Shown here piece after piece: positions 12,117-25,589 of a DNA stretch of 64,000 bases; the stretch's first letter is position 1; each line of letters starts with the position of its first letter. The stretch comes from Vigna angularis. Taxonomy: Eukaryota; Streptophyta; Magnoliopsida; Fabales; Fabaceae. Below the pieces are notes generated by a model. It ran no database searches and had not been told where the DNA came from. It was given only the letters and a program-made list of their open reading frames with translations. The stretch covers positions 44,948,131-45,012,130 of the forward strand of contig NC_068971.1 of assembly GCF_016808095.1 (NCBI RefSeq), written 5' to 3'. Both the position numbers and the translations under genes were made by a program.

Positions 12117-14344
12117 AAGACTGAATAGGAAAATCCTTGCGCCGTTGTTCAATGCATTATGATTGGAAAAGGACAGGTGCCTAATATCAGAGAGTATGTG
12201 ATATATGTATGCTCTACATTATAAAACTCATTTTTGCTGTTATTACATCCAAAGGGGGGTTGTTAAACCCCCCCTGGCGACGAGACGAAGTTAGATACCA
12301 GAGAAAGAGAAGTTAAATACAAGCTCAAATGGTACATGACTAATCCCAATTCTAATTTTTTATTCATAATTCTCCATTTAGTTATTGATAATTGAACGTT
12401 TGGGAAAAATTTGCTTGAAACTTTGAACATATGAAAATGAAACATGCATCTTTTTTAGTTTTGCTATAACTTGCCTAAATAATGACAGTTTATTGAGTGT
12501 GTGAGTGTGTGTGAGAGAGAAGGAATTACTGAATAAGTACATAATTAACACGTTACAATCAGATTCTTTAAAGAAACATAATATTTCTGTTTATACAAGT
12601 CAGATACATTGACCCGTATAATTGCGGATGCTTGATATTTCTTTATTTGTTAGAACATATAGTGTTTGTTAATTATATCCGCAATCTTTTAGTGAAAAGT
12701 TATCTGAAGATTAAAGGGTTGGATCCAACATATATATGCATTCAAATTTTAGTGGAGCGTATTTTTTTGGTACAGGGACATGTTTGAGGGAGGTTTTCAT
12801 CAATATCTACTTGAAAGAAATATCGTGGGTCTTTATCACTCGGTTAAGGATCCTGCAGCTCCTAGTTGATGTCATTGTTGGTTGTGGGGCTGAAATTCCA
12901 CCAGTATTTGCCACAAAGAAACAAACGGGAATATGTTTGTGGCTCAAAAAACCGAGGCATGGTGTCGCTCTCTTTCCCGAGTATGACAGACCAGAGATGC
13001 CAGAAGTTTCAGCATGAGAGAATAATTCCAGGCTTGTGTTTCACATACCCTAGCACCCTACTTTTGCGTAGTGAAACTGCGTTCAACATTTTCTGTAGTG
13101 GTTATTTAACATTTTAAGGATGATATCTGCAGAACAAATTTATCACGAGGTTGGTAGTCCTGCTGATTCTATTACCGCAAAGGTTTACTTTTAAAGGCCT
13201 ATGATTAGTGGAGGTTGGGTTGTCTTGTAAACATTATTACCGGTAGGTTGGGTTGTCTTGTGATTTAAGTCAATTTTATGTATATGCAACTATGAAAATA
13301 ATCTCATGTAACATGATTTTTGAGAACCATTATCAATTTTATGTTATCTTGTACACGATGAAAAGGAACAAAACTCTGGTTCCGCTTTTACACCAGTACC
13401 ACTTTTTTCCTCCATCCATTTTACATCGTTCCAAAGACAGAAATTCCTTTACCTCCTAACATAATAATAATTTGAAACATGGACAAAACTCAGATTGGAA
13501 GCAATAAAGGTACATAGACTACTTTTATCGAGACTTTGGTTCAATTTGTTTTTTGTTTTTAATTGGTTGAGGGCTCTTTTTATCTTGGAAAATCATACAG
13601 TTACCTCTATAAGAGACTAAGTTGGACCCACAAAAGATATATATTACACCTACTTTATTTATTTTAGTTGCACAGTTTTATGCGAGTTTTGGAAAGAAAT
13701 ATCAGCATATAACGATAAATTGAGGATCAACCACGATTCATTATTGAACATAAAACTAGGATGCGGATCCCCTTAAAACATTATATAAACACAAAAGTGA
13801 GAAGATGAGTCTACTTTAACATCAAAACCATGATTAGCTTACCAAGTTGTACATGTAGCTATAATTTGAGGACCCATCCATCTGATTTCAACAAAGAAAG
13901 TGGAACTATGCGAGGTTACTTAACCAGTGCGGACATGATTTCGACGTTACGAACCATCAAGAGGCGCATCAAACAAGTCAAAGCTTAACGATCATTAAAC
14001 CAAATCCAAACTATCCAATAGATCAGCATCCAGATCAAGTACTATTATTTTCGCTTGCATGTCTACCAGGAAGGCCAAAACGTAAATCCATCAACAAGAA
14101 CTCTTCAATCAAACTCTAATTTACCCATTCTTTAAAAAAAACGATAAAAAGAAGATCAAAGCCAATCGCCAAAAAAAGCTCAACACCAGCACAGGGTTTT
14201 ATTATTACAGGCAGAGATAACACCATTCAGGTCTAATTCATCGACATTATTAACAAAACTCTAAACCAATTAAAAAAGGGTAACTCGTGTGCGAGGAGAA
14301 AGCGAAATCCGGAGAAAGAGGAAGAAGAATTACAAGAACCGAGT
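12117..14344. other. Intergenic region between PPR and peroxiredoxin genes
   Basis: Contains the PPR 3' UTR, a GC hairpin at 12254-12274, a short direct repeat (GAGGTTGGGTTGTCTTGT near 13210 and again near 13246 as a variant) and probably the peroxiredoxin 3' UTR at about 13900-14344 on the minus strand. Open frames near 12736-13117 show no recognisable domain and look like chance. Confidence 0.5.
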
Positions 14345-14992
14345 TCAAAGGACATCGAGAATGTCCTGAGCGCCACTGAAAGTGAAGGCACCCCCTTCCT
14401 CCAAATTGAAGAGCTTCACAACCCCATCCTCGGCCAAGAGAGCGTAGCGCCTCGACCTAACCCCCAACCCAACAGGCTTGTCGCTGAGATCGAGCTCGCA
14501 CCCAATGGCTTTCGTGAACGTTCCGTTTCCATCGGACAACAAGAGCACCTCGTCGTTAACCTTGAGGTCCTCCTTCCAAGCCTTCATCACGAAAGCATCG
14601 TTCACCGAAATGCATGCAATGGTGTCCACCCCCTTCGCCTTCAGCTCCCCCGACTTCTCCACGAAGCCCGGCACGTGCTTCTGTGAGCAGGTGGGAGTGA
14701 ACGCGCCCGGCACCGCGAACAGCACCGCCTTCTTCCCCTTCGTCAGCTCCGACACCGTCGTCGTCTTCACCTCTCCATCCGAATCCAGGTAGGAGAAGGT
14801 GGCCTCCGGGAGCTTGTCGCCGACGCCGATGGCAGCGGTGATGGGGGAGGAGGAGGAGGAGAATCTGAGAGGCTTGGCGTGGCGGCGAGCCGGAAGGCGA
14901 ATAGAGATTTTGGGAGTGAGGGTTTTGGGAGGGAGGAGAGAGACGGTGGTGGAAGAGATAAGCCTGGAGAATGTAGTTAGAGATGCAGCCAT
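14345..14992 (-). CDS. PRXIIE: Chloroplast peroxiredoxin IIE
   Basis: Single exon, 215 aa, ATG at 14992. Residues 1 to about 53 are a Ser/Thr/Arg-rich stretch ending near [12 protein letters not shown], a typical chloroplast transit peptide. The mature part is a type II (Prx5-like) thiol peroxidase with the peroxidatic site [10 protein letters not shown] (C102), the second conserved cysteine in IACISVND (C127), and a DGNGTF...RSRRYALL core. It reduces H2O2 and organic peroxides in the stroma using glutaredoxin or thioredoxin, protecting photosynthetic membranes. Length, both cysteines and the C-terminal EEGGAFT segment match plant Prx IIE. The coding region is clearly GC-richer than its flanks. 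No intron is needed. Confidence 0.95.
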   Translation of the reverse strand: MAASLTTFSRLISSTTVSLLPPKTLTPKISIRLPARRHAKPLRFSSSSSPITAAIGVGDKLPEATFSYLDSDGEVKTTTVSELTKGKKAVLFAVPGAFTPTCSQKHVPGFVEKSGELKAKGVDTIACISVNDAFVMKAWKEDLKVNDEVLLLSDGNGTFTKAIGCELDLSDKPVGLGVRSRRYALLAEDGVVKLFNLEEGGAFTFSGAQDILDVL

Positions 14993-17900
14993 GGTGAATG
15001 AGTTGCAGAGAATAGATGAGAGTGTGGCAGTCAGCTGATGAAGAAATGAAAGAATTAATGAATTATGTGTTGGGTAAGGAAACGGGTAGTGGCGTTGTTG
15101 GGTTCAGAGTCCACAATGGAGAGGCCTCTTGTTGGCCCAAATCTAACTACATTTGACCATTCCAAAAATATCTATTATTTTCGAAGAAATAGCTCTAAAA
15201 AATTAACTACTTTTCACATTTATAAATTCTTTATTTTAACCTCACACAAACACAAATTCAAAATATATGTACAGAGATTAATATCGACCATTTTTTATGC
15301 ATGACTAAATCATTCACACTATATCAAAATAGAAATTAAATAAAACAACAAATGTTTCTAAGTACTGTACGGTGACTCAAAACATTCAACATAAATTGGT
15401 AATTTAAAAAAAAGAAAAGTTAAAGAAAAATGTAAGATGGAAATATATGAGCTGGAGAATAGCTGTTAACATTTTTTACGATGTTTTCCTTGCGAAAGAT
15501 TCAAGGGCCAATGGATTGGGCCATCCGTCTCCTTCAGTTTTTCTTTATCCACTCATACTCACTGGTTTACAATTTTTCTTCCCTGTTTTTATTTTTATTT
15601 TGAAAAGATAAATAATCAGTTTAATTTTTTTATTATAATAATTTAATTTTAATAATTTTGATCATAACTTAAACCCTTGAATTTTTTTTATTAAAAATAA
15701 GATCAGTTTACAAAACACGTCATAAATGTTAACATCGTTTCATATGTCAAATTTATAAAATTAAGTTATTTTCAAGTTTGTTTTTTAACTTAATATTAAA
15801 ATCATAAATTATAATTTATTTTAACAATATTTATTATTATTAATTTTGTCTATTATGTTATATGCTTTTATAAAAAAATTGTCATTGGACTTATCGTTTC
15901 ATTCATTGTCCAATATAAATCTTTTTTAACATAAATAATAATAATAAATGTTTAAGAATAAAAACACAAATTAATTAAACAGTTAAATGAAATTGAAAAA
16001 ACAAATTAAAAAAAATTAAGGTATATACAGTTCAACAAATTAAACCCAACCGTCAAAATTGAACTGATGTGTTGCGATCCTCTTTTTTCGCCTGTACTTT
16101 TGTATTTGAAAATCATCTTGTCATAACGTTAACTTATCCAACTTATCCGTGGCCTCTTGACGAGTGGCCTATAGCTCATTATTCTTTTTCCTGTGAACAG
16201 ACAACTTTAAAAAAAAAAAATAATATTTTATTTTCATTAACAGTATTTAATTTTTTTTATTTAAAATATCAAATGTTATCAGTTTTTGTTTAATCTTTAT
16301 ATAAAATTAAAAACAAAAAATTATGTCAACCAAAAAGAAAATTAGCTGGATTATGAGAAAATAAAGAATGAGAAGAAAAACAACGAAAAAGGCGAAAGAA
16401 AATAATGAAATCTTAATTAATTAGCTGTATCTGAATTTCTCAACGCTACTTACTATTTTCCAACAATAAGACTGTATCCCATGAAATTATCATCACTGGA
16501 TTATTCTGCTACATTTAGTGTCATTGTATTCACCGATAATTTGTATTGTTTGTTAAACAAAAAAGAAACAAAAAGTGAAAATAATTTAAAAATATGTTTT
16601 ATTTTATAATTTTTTAAACTTTATTTAGTCTTCACGAAAATATATTTTATAATTTCTCTTTAGTTCTTCAAAACTTTTGTGCGTATTTTTTTCATTGAAA
16701 ATATTTTCATCAATCTCACGCATCACAAAGTCAATATCACAACCATAATAAAATACAAAATACAAACAAAAATTATGAAAACACCATATTTTTTATTTAT
16801 TAAATTGTGATATAAAAAGATGGTTAGTGAATTAAAGAAGACATGAATGAGAAAAATAAAGAGGCATGTGTAATGACGAAGAAATGCACGCTACAGCTCA
16901 TAGATTTGTACTACGCACTCATTAATTAATCATAATACAAAACAATACAAGTCATTTCTTCCTAACTAAAATTATTTCCGATTTGAAACCCATAAATAAG
17001 ATTGAATAAATATTAAATAAATTATTCATGTAATACTTTTAATGAATATTGAATAAAATAAATAAATAAGTTTTTGAAATTGTAGACGCATGGCGAGTGA
17101 CTATGGTCTAAGCATCTTAGGCAACAGGATCGTCACTGGTCCATGGAATATTCCATGTAATATTCGATTTGGTTTGTACATTTTTTTTTCTTTACTGAAG
17201 AAAATTGTCTTACTCCTGAAAGCTACTTTTTGTTATTATTATTTTTTACAATGAAAAATATATAAGAAAAAAAAAACTCTATTAAGAAGATTTATTGAAA
17301 TTTATCTTATGCTATAGCAGATTTATAAAATTTAAGAAATTTTGTATGATTAATCTGTAAGATAAGTTTTATTCTTAAACATTACTACTCAAACACACTA
17401 TTAAGGTGTTTGAATTTCACTTAAAAATAAAATCAACTTTTGTAGTTGATTGAGTTTCAGTTAAAAAAGTAAACTATTTTTTTTAGTTTTAATAACAAAT
17501 ATCTTATTATAATTTAAATTAATTAAAAATATATATTTAAAAATGTTAAAAACATTATTGGAATATATGCATTGGGGTTGACAATTGAAGTGAAGTTCAA
17601 TTATACTTCTCATGTGTGCAAATTGCAATGACCCACCACTCTTCCGTACCAAGTAAACTCCACGTCCAGACAAAGAGTCAAACATACGACCACACCCACA
17701 AAATCACCACTCTTCACGTTTTCTTCGTTATTACAAAACAACATCCAATAATAAAAAACACATTCTAAATAATGAGGTTTTTCATTTACCAAATATGTTA
17801 CCTTTTTTTTTTTATTTCCATAACTGTTTTAATGTATGACAATATTAACCTTATTTTTAATTTTTTTTTATTAAATATAAGAATTTATATTAACTTATCT

Positions 17901-18710
17901 AGCTTGAGTAGTTCCTAAAATTAAAAGCAGTCAAATTCGATGTTCTTGGCGTTCCTGTTTGAATAGGACTTTGCAAATGTGATGCATGCATCCATCCACC
18001 AAATAATTCACCAATATTGGAACGCATATTTTTGTTTGTTAAAAGATTATAAAAATATATTTTTATATATGTTTTATTCTGAAAAACTATATTTCTTTGA
18101 TGCAAATTTGTTTCATACCAAGTAGTTAATAAGTTATATTTTACAGAAATTAGTATGTCACCCTTTATAGTAATTATTATTATTTTATCTGATTAATCTA
18201 AGTTATATTATTTTTCTGATAATTAGAATATAAAAAAGAAAAAATCCTCCTCACATTTTTTGTGTGCCCGCTGACTTTGTCTTGCGCTTCAAGCAAATTG
18301 AAAAGCAAACCACAAAGAAATCTATGTCATGATCAGAGCCGCATAATTACCAGTTTGCATGTGGTTATGATTTTCACTGATTAGGGTTTTCCAAATGAAT
18401 AAACCAAAGAAATAAATACACAACACCTACATTAAAAATTTGTATTTGCAAAAGTAAGGCTTAGAGTCGGGCATGATAAACTAAATTATACTAAAATATG
18501 GATTATTTATACTATTTTGTACTATAAAAACTAAACTACTTTTTATAAAAACTGAATTATACTTATTTGTAGTTCAGTTCAAAAAATCTGAACTTCTTTT
18601 ATTAACAATTTAGTTAACTACTTCAAACTATGTACTTTATTTTACTTTTGCTTGTTTAATTGTTTTGCTCTTCTTCTATTTCCAACAACACAAACATAAG
18701 AAATAAAGGC

Positions 18711-18714
<4 letters not shown>
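14993..18714. other. AT-rich intergenic DNA
   Basis: The first few hundred bases are the peroxiredoxin promoter on the minus strand. The remainder is AT-rich with scattered short frames of low-complexity composition. I see no exon-like segment, transposase motif or RNA gene. Confidence 0.5.
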
Positions 18715-18777
<63 letters not shown>

Positions 18778-19781
18778 AGATTTTATTAATTTTGTTTTCT
18801 GTGACGACATGAGACAATTTTTTTTACGTCACATATATATATATATATATATAGATAGATAGATAAATAAATAAATAAATGTTCTTTTTCAAGTCTCTTA
18901 AAAAGTTAACTATTATTATAATAATTATTAAAATAAAATGATATTATTAAATTTATAATAAAATAATTATCTATTTTAAAAAAAACTAAATTTTATTATA
19001 TTGTAATTATATTTCAAAAACTAGTAATTATTTTTATAACTTAATAAAATTAACTATAATTGTAAAAATAAAAAGATAAAAGTACTTATGTAAATAATTA
19101 TAAAATATAATATTATATATATATATATATATATGAGAATTCAGAAAAAGGTGAGAAGAAAAGAAAGATGAGAGTTTTTATATTAAACTAGATAATTGTC
19201 AAAATAAAAATATTTGGAATAACCCAAAACAGAGATAAACAGAAATATTTTTTAGAGATTAAGTTTTTAATCTATATAAAATAATATATAAACAAATTTA
19301 TATTATTAAATTAAACTATATTTAATATGAGAATCAAATTTTAGACATTTTATATTTTTAAATTAATAATAAATAGTAATGATAAATAATTATAGTTATT
19401 AATTTAATTTTAATAATATGATAAAATAGTACCAATAAATTTCATTAATTTTTTTAAATTTTTTATTATAATTATTTACTAATTCTAATTATGTAGATTT
19501 ATAATTTAATTTTTTTAAATGCTGTGATGTTATTGAATATTAATTTATTTGTTTGTAATTATTAAAAAAAAATCAAATTGAACTAATTCTTTTAACTCTA
19601 TCAATGATTAGCCATTGATTTGTAGTTAACTGAATTGTTTTGTAGTTAACTGAACTAAAAAATAGTTTAGTTCAGTTTTTTTGAACTATTTTCTAATGCA
19701 GTTCAGTTTTTTTAAACTATTTTATAGTTAATTGTAATAGATTTATAGTGCAGTGCAAATAGTGCAGTTTGCCCACCCCTA
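18466..19781. repeat. Possible degenerate hAT-like non-autonomous element
   Basis: The right side reads towards GGGCAAACTGC on the reverse strand, beginning TAGGGGTGGGC, a typical hAT terminus. The left side begins TAGAGTCGGGCA, matching about 9 of 12 positions. Subterminal blocks of AGTTCAGTTT and AGTTAACTGAA occur near both ends. No clear 8-bp duplication was found, so the call is tentative. Confidence 0.3.
18715..18773. repeat. (TA)n microsatellite
   Basis: Long TA dinucleotide run, followed by a second, shorter TA run plus GATA/AATA units at about 18833-18880. Confidence 0.95.
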
Positions 19782-21195
19782 CAGCTCATAATAAATTAAT
19801 AAATTAGGCAAAATTAAATTTCGGAAAAATCCTTTGTATATTTTCTAAGTTTATTCTCCTAGAGTATTTACTTAGAACTATCCTGATTCGAAAGCATTTT
19901 CAGAAGAGATATTTAACCTTTAGATAAAAATTTTATATTTAAATTTGATTTGAACTTAAATTTTCAAACTTAATTTTCTAAAATATTAAAGTTTTTTTTA
20001 TAGAATTAATTTTCCCATTTTTTTTAGCGTGCATTTACCCATTTGAAAATAGTTAACATTTCCATTTAGTAATTAGTTAATAAAAACACATGCATATTTA
20101 CTTATTTTTTTATGATAATAGAAAATAATAAAATTATTATTTTTTTATTATTATAATTATAAAATCAATTTATTTTTATAATTTTGTTTTAAGTAAATTT
20201 TATTTATTTTGTAGGTAAAAAAATTAAATTTAAATGAAGAGTCATTTAAAAAATAATGTCAATAAAATAATTATTTTAATTTTAAAAAATATTTAAAAAA
20301 TAAAATTAGAAAATAAATATGAAAGAAAATCGCTTATATATATATATATATTTAAATAAATAAATATATAGATCGAAATTTAAATCTCGTTATTTCAATT
20401 AATGTTATTATTAGAAACACCTGGTGTTTAAAAGAGTTCATCATAAAAAAAAATAACTGGAGAAATTTTAAAATAAAGAATGGTAAAGAAATGTAACAAT
20501 GATTCTTAAGCAATATGAAATTAATTAATTATACTCAAATATAGAGACATTAACTATACTCATAGTTAACCATGGAGACGGAATATAATTTCTAAGCCCC
20601 TGTTTACTTTATTTAATTTAAGAAAAAGTGGAGAATAAGAATCAAACACCAAGAAAGTACGAAAAATTAAATATATCACTAAGATTTGCATAAAAAAAAT
20701 TTATATACTTTAACATTAATTAACTATATTATAAATATTCTATTATTTAAATTCTTATCTTCTGCCAATTTAAGGAGAAGAAAAGAAAAAGAAACAACTT
20801 AAAATTAAAGTAAACAAAAAATAAAAAGACATCAATAAATATTAAATATTTCACACAAATAGAAAGATATTTATATAATCCATTTTTACCAATTATATCA
20901 TATCATAGATATTTTATTTTCTTTCAACCTTTCACTCTAGTTGTTCAATCCGACAAAAGATTAACAGCTAAGAATGCTTGTTTATGACAAAAGATTCAAA
21001 TTTTTACCGTGAAACAGGCTGAAAGATTAATCTCTGAACTTGAAATACAATGTCTAATACATAAAAAGGTTAAATACAATGAATAATTAAGGTGTGGAAA
21101 AGTTGTTTTTCCTTAAGTGACATGTGACTAACAAGAAGCATCACAGGAAGTTTAAGCTTGGTAAACCTAAAAGTGAGCCAGGCATAGTTGGGGGA
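19782..21195. other. AT-rich intergenic DNA and enolase promoter region
   Basis: AT-rich non-coding sequence without exon-like segments. The last few hundred bases are less AT-biased and probably contain upstream promoter elements of the enolase gene. Confidence 0.5.
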
Positions 21196-21203
21196 TATAA
21201 ATA
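21196..21203 (+). promoter_or_regulatory. TATA box of the enolase gene
   Basis: TATAAATA lies 90 bases upstream of the enolase ATG, in front of a C/A/T-rich leader. Its spacing is consistent with a transcription start near 21230. Confidence 0.7.
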
Positions 21204-21285
21204 AACCCACACACCACTCAGGCCTCCTCAAACTCTACTTCTTTTTCCCAACAACTCACTCCAGATCTCACTCTAATCGCAATCC

Positions 21286-24200
21286 ATGGCAACCATCCTG
21301 AGCATCAAGGCCCGTGAGATCTTTGACAGTCGTGGCAATCCAACCGTAGAGGTTCACTTTCTCCCCCTCCTCTCCTCTTCCATTTCGATACTTCCGACAT
21401 TTCTGTACCATATCCACTTTTCCGCTTAATTTTTCTGTTATTACAGTTTCAATCCTTCTCGATATTTTATTTATGTATTTATTTTCGGATGGATTTTATT
21501 TTACAATCTGCACAGTTTGTTTGTTTATTTTTTCTGTTTTTTTTTTACTGAATTTGAATCTGACTAGATAGAGCCTTTTGTTATCAGAAACTTTTCTGAT
21601 GTGTTGGATGGTTCCCATGTTAGGTTGATTTGCTATGCTCCGATGGTACTTTTGCTAGAGCTGCTGTTCCAAGTGGTGCATCCACTGGTATAGTTCACTC
21701 ATTTCTCTCAACTACGATTTATCTCTGCAAAGTTGTTGGTGTTGTTTTCCTACAAAGTTCCAATAATAAAAAACGTCATTATTTCATAGTGTTTTTGTAG
21801 TATGGTACAACTATCTTTTTGGGCAGCTTCCATTTTTATTTTTTTAAACAGAATGTAGATTGTTTTTCACCTGTGTACAGCCCATGTATTGTTGGTGGCT
21901 TGCGTGTTCGAATTATCGCTGAGACTTTTTTTTTTTTTTTAACTTTGAAAGGGATTTACGAGGCACTTGAATTGAGAGATGGCGGGTCCGACTACCTCGG
22001 AAAGGGTGTATCAAAGGTGAGTCATGTATTGGTGTACTAAATAGTGTGAAGGGTTTGTCTTGTTAGATTGATCTATTCGTGTGATTTTTACCTGGTATTT
22101 TCTTGCACTTGCAGGCTGTTGACAACGTGAACAGCATCATTGCCCCTGCATTGATTGGCAAGGTTGGTTCAGTTTATTTTACAATTTACTGTAATGTTGT
22201 TGCTAAAGAAACTTCTGCATATGCTAGGACTTGCTCATTATGCGGCTAATTTTAGTTCAGTTCACACGAACCTGTAACGGGGAAGTTCAGTTCTCTTGCT
22301 AAAGGTTGTTTAGCTTGATTTAATTTTTATTTTTCTATTTTGTTATTATGAGCAGGACCCAACTCAGCAGACAGCTATTGACAACTTAATGGTTCAACAG
22401 CTTGATGGAACTGTTAACGAATGGGGTTGGTGCAAGCAAAAGGTGCGTAGCTGAATATATTTGGAAATTTGCGTTTTTTTTTAAATCATATAATACTAAT
22501 GCAATTTTCGTTGCGGTTTTAGCTTGGAGCAAATGCCATATTGGCAGTGTCTCTTGCAGTCTGCAAAGCTGGTGCCAGCGTCCTGAAAATTCCTCTTTAC
22601 AAGGTAATTATTCGTGAACAGCGGTATTTAATCATCGTAGATGTAATTGATTCTTCAGATCCCTTATGTAACTGAAGTTGTCCTGAAAGTGTGTATAAGT
22701 ATGTGATATGTCTAAAGACAAAATAAAGGTATCTGCTGCTGTGATGACTTCTTTATAGTCCATTTAACTTTTATGAAATCCATTGTTCAAGATCGACCAG
22801 ATAGCTGTGTTATTTTACCATAAGATTGTTTACAATTATTCTCTTACAAAGTTACAATCTTTATTTGATTGCGGTCTTTTGGTCTTCTGTTGTTTTCGTA
22901 TATCTGACATGGCATTTCATTCTTTTGATGCAGCATATTGCAAATCTTGCTGGTAACAAAAATTTGGTTTTGCCTGTTCCTGCTTTCAACGTCATTAATG
23001 GTGGATCACATGCTGGAAACAAACTTGCTATGCAGGCATGATTTCAGACACCTTTTTCTGTCTGAGAGTTGAAGTTAGACATCTTTCTGATATTTATGAA
23101 ATACTATGAATATGCAGGAGTTTATGGTTCTTCCCGTGGGTGCTTCCTCTTTCAAGGAAGCCATGAAGATGGGGGTGGAAGTATATCATCATTTGAAGGT
23201 TAGTTTGCATGTTACATCCATTAACTTTTTCCCACATGTAATTTAAAAACTTTGCCAGATTAGGGTGTCATTTAATGTAATTGATGCCATTTTAAAGTTA
23301 TCATTGCTTTTTATGTCAGTTATTTACAAAGGGTTACGCATTTTATTTCAGTCTGTGATTAAGAAGAAATACGGACAAGATGCAATAAATGTTGGTGACG
23401 AAGGTGGCTTTGCTCCAAACATTCAGGTCAATGATGATTTTTAACTCGTTTCTTTTTATGCATGGAACTCTGGTGCCAGCTCATCCTTCTGGCTAGTAAC
23501 TAATAAGCTCTTTTGATTGTTCAGGAAAACAAGGAAGGTTTGGAATTGCTCAACTCTGCCATTGCCAAAGCTGGCTACACAGGAAAAGTTAGTATTTTTC
23601 TCTCTTCAAATTCTGTTTATGGTGCTTGGCTTTTCAGGTGTCTTCTTTTACTCAACTTTGAAAATTGCTATCTTGTTCTTAGGTTGTCATTGGAATGGAT
23701 GTTGCTGCTTCCGAATTCTACAAGGAGGACAAAACATACGATTTGAACTTCAAGGAAGATGTAAGCTCTTTGTTATTTAGCTTATTATTGCAATTGTTTT
23801 GGAAGGTGATAAAAACCAGATATCTAATTACTGGCGAATGTGAATAATCCCCAAGGAAACATGCATAGCAAAGAGTGTTGGACATTCATTGGAAACAATA
23901 TTAAATAAAAACAGTTTAATCACTAAACTTTGAGAAAAGGAAAATTTAACAATAGTGCAGACTGCAAGAGTCCTCTAACCATGGAAACCCAAGGTCTTCA
24001 CAACCTTCTTCCAATTTATGCCTTCTATTCTTTCTTTTCTTCACAATTATTCCCACTTGCCCCCAGTGGAATTTACTTTGTCACTCATTTGCATGTGATT
24101 GTTATATTGAAAAAATTGATTATTTCCTCCTTATCCGTGTGTGCAAATCCATCCTCAAAACCCCTCACGCATTCTGGTGGTAGACCTTAGTAGCAACAGA

Positions 24201-25589
24201 AGTATTTGTTTTGGCAAGCACAAGTATAAATTATTTAAATATATCAGTAGGCTTGTTCATTTTTCCATTGCATATTCAAATTTACAAATACATAATTATA
24301 ATTGAAAATAATCATTTTGACTACAGTACATAAGCTTCTTATTTAAAAGGCTTGAGAATTTGATTGTAACTTAATTTCCTGTTTGGTAGCATTCGTTGTA
24401 CTATACATGCATAAATGGTTGGACTGTATGAAGAAATATTATATTAAATATATAAAATTACGGATACCATTCTTACATATTTACATCTGGATTCATTATT
24501 TCTTGGCCTTTTTTGTTTGGCCTGCAGGACAACGATGGCTCACAGAGGATCTCTGGCGATGCTTTGAAAGAACTGTACAAGTCATTTGTGTCAGAGTACC
24601 CAATTGTATCAATTGAGGATCCTTTTGACCAGGATGACTGGGAGCACTATGCTAAGCTGACTGCTGAGGTTGGAACCAACGTACAAATTGTTGGTGATGA
24701 TCTGTTGGTTACCAACCCTAAGGTTTGTTGTTTGATCAAACAGAACTTTTCCTCCCAAAATATGTTTTTATTCTGTTGAAGAGCCCGGGAGGATTTTCCT
24801 TTGACTTTTTGCTTTTTGCATTTTGTGTACACAGAGGGTTCAGAAAGCAATCGATACCAAAGCATGCAATGCTCTTCTCCTCAAGGTACTCTTGTACTAT
24901 TGATAACATTTCCTGTGAAAAGTTGTTTGAGCTGAGTAAGATAATATAAGCACCATAACTTGACACAAACCTGAAATGAACAGGTCAATCAAATTGGTTC
25001 TGTGACGGAGAGTATTGAAGCTGTTAGGATGTCCAAAAAAGCTGGATGGGGTGTCATGACCAGTCACAGAAGGTTTGGATCTGTTTTTAAATCCTACAAC
25101 TGTAAGATCTTCAGTAGGTTTGGCCGATCACAGAACAGTCGCAGATGACAGCTGTGAAATGGGCAACAAACCGTACGCCTGTAAGATCTTTAACCAGCTA
25201 ACTGCATTCTATATACTCACATCCTTATATTTTGGTTGCAGTGGAGAAACTGAGGATACATTCATTGCTGACCTTGCTGTTGGTTTGTCAACGGTATTGT
25301 CTTTGCTTAATTAAACTTGTGTTATTACCACTCCAATGATGAAGTCCAACATATTAATGTTTCCTTTCCATCAACAGGGTCAAATTAAGACTGGAGCTCC
25401 ATGCAGATCAGAGCGTCTTGCTAAATATAACCAGGTTAGTGTTGTTCATTGTTCTAGTTTCAGTCTTATTGTTAAGTCTTTTTGGTAAACTTTGAGCGCT
25501 TGTTGCAGCTCTTGAGAATTGAGGAGGAGCTTGGTGCTGAAGCAGTGTATGCTGGAGCTAACTTCCGTACCCCTGTTGAACCATACTAG
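21286..25589 (+). CDS. ENO: Enolase (2-phosphoglycerate hydratase), cytosolic
   Basis: Seventeen exons: 21286-21351, 21624-21687, 21952-22016, 22115-22162, 22356-22442, 22523-22603, 22934-23035, 23118-23198, 23352-23426, 23525-23587, 23683-23760, 24528-24722, 24835-24885, 24984-25072, 25242-25293, 25378-25434, 25509-25589. The joined frame is 444 aa, normal for plant enolase. It converts 2-phosphoglycerate to phosphoenolpyruvate in glycolysis. Seen are the SGASTG loop, GDEGGFAPN (E215), the Mg-binding residues D250 (IGMDVAA), E300 (SIEDPF) and D327 (GDDLL), the catalytic K352 (LLLKVNQIG) and MTSHRSGETED. No transit peptide is present, so it is the cytosolic form. Intron 7 (23036-23117) begins GC rather than GT; all others are GT..AG. 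Intron 11 is the longest (767 bp). All active-site residues are intact. Confidence 0.97.

Noticed and set aside
14478..15038. Plus-strand ORFs over the peroxiredoxin gene
   Set aside because: Antisense shadows of a GC-rich coding region.
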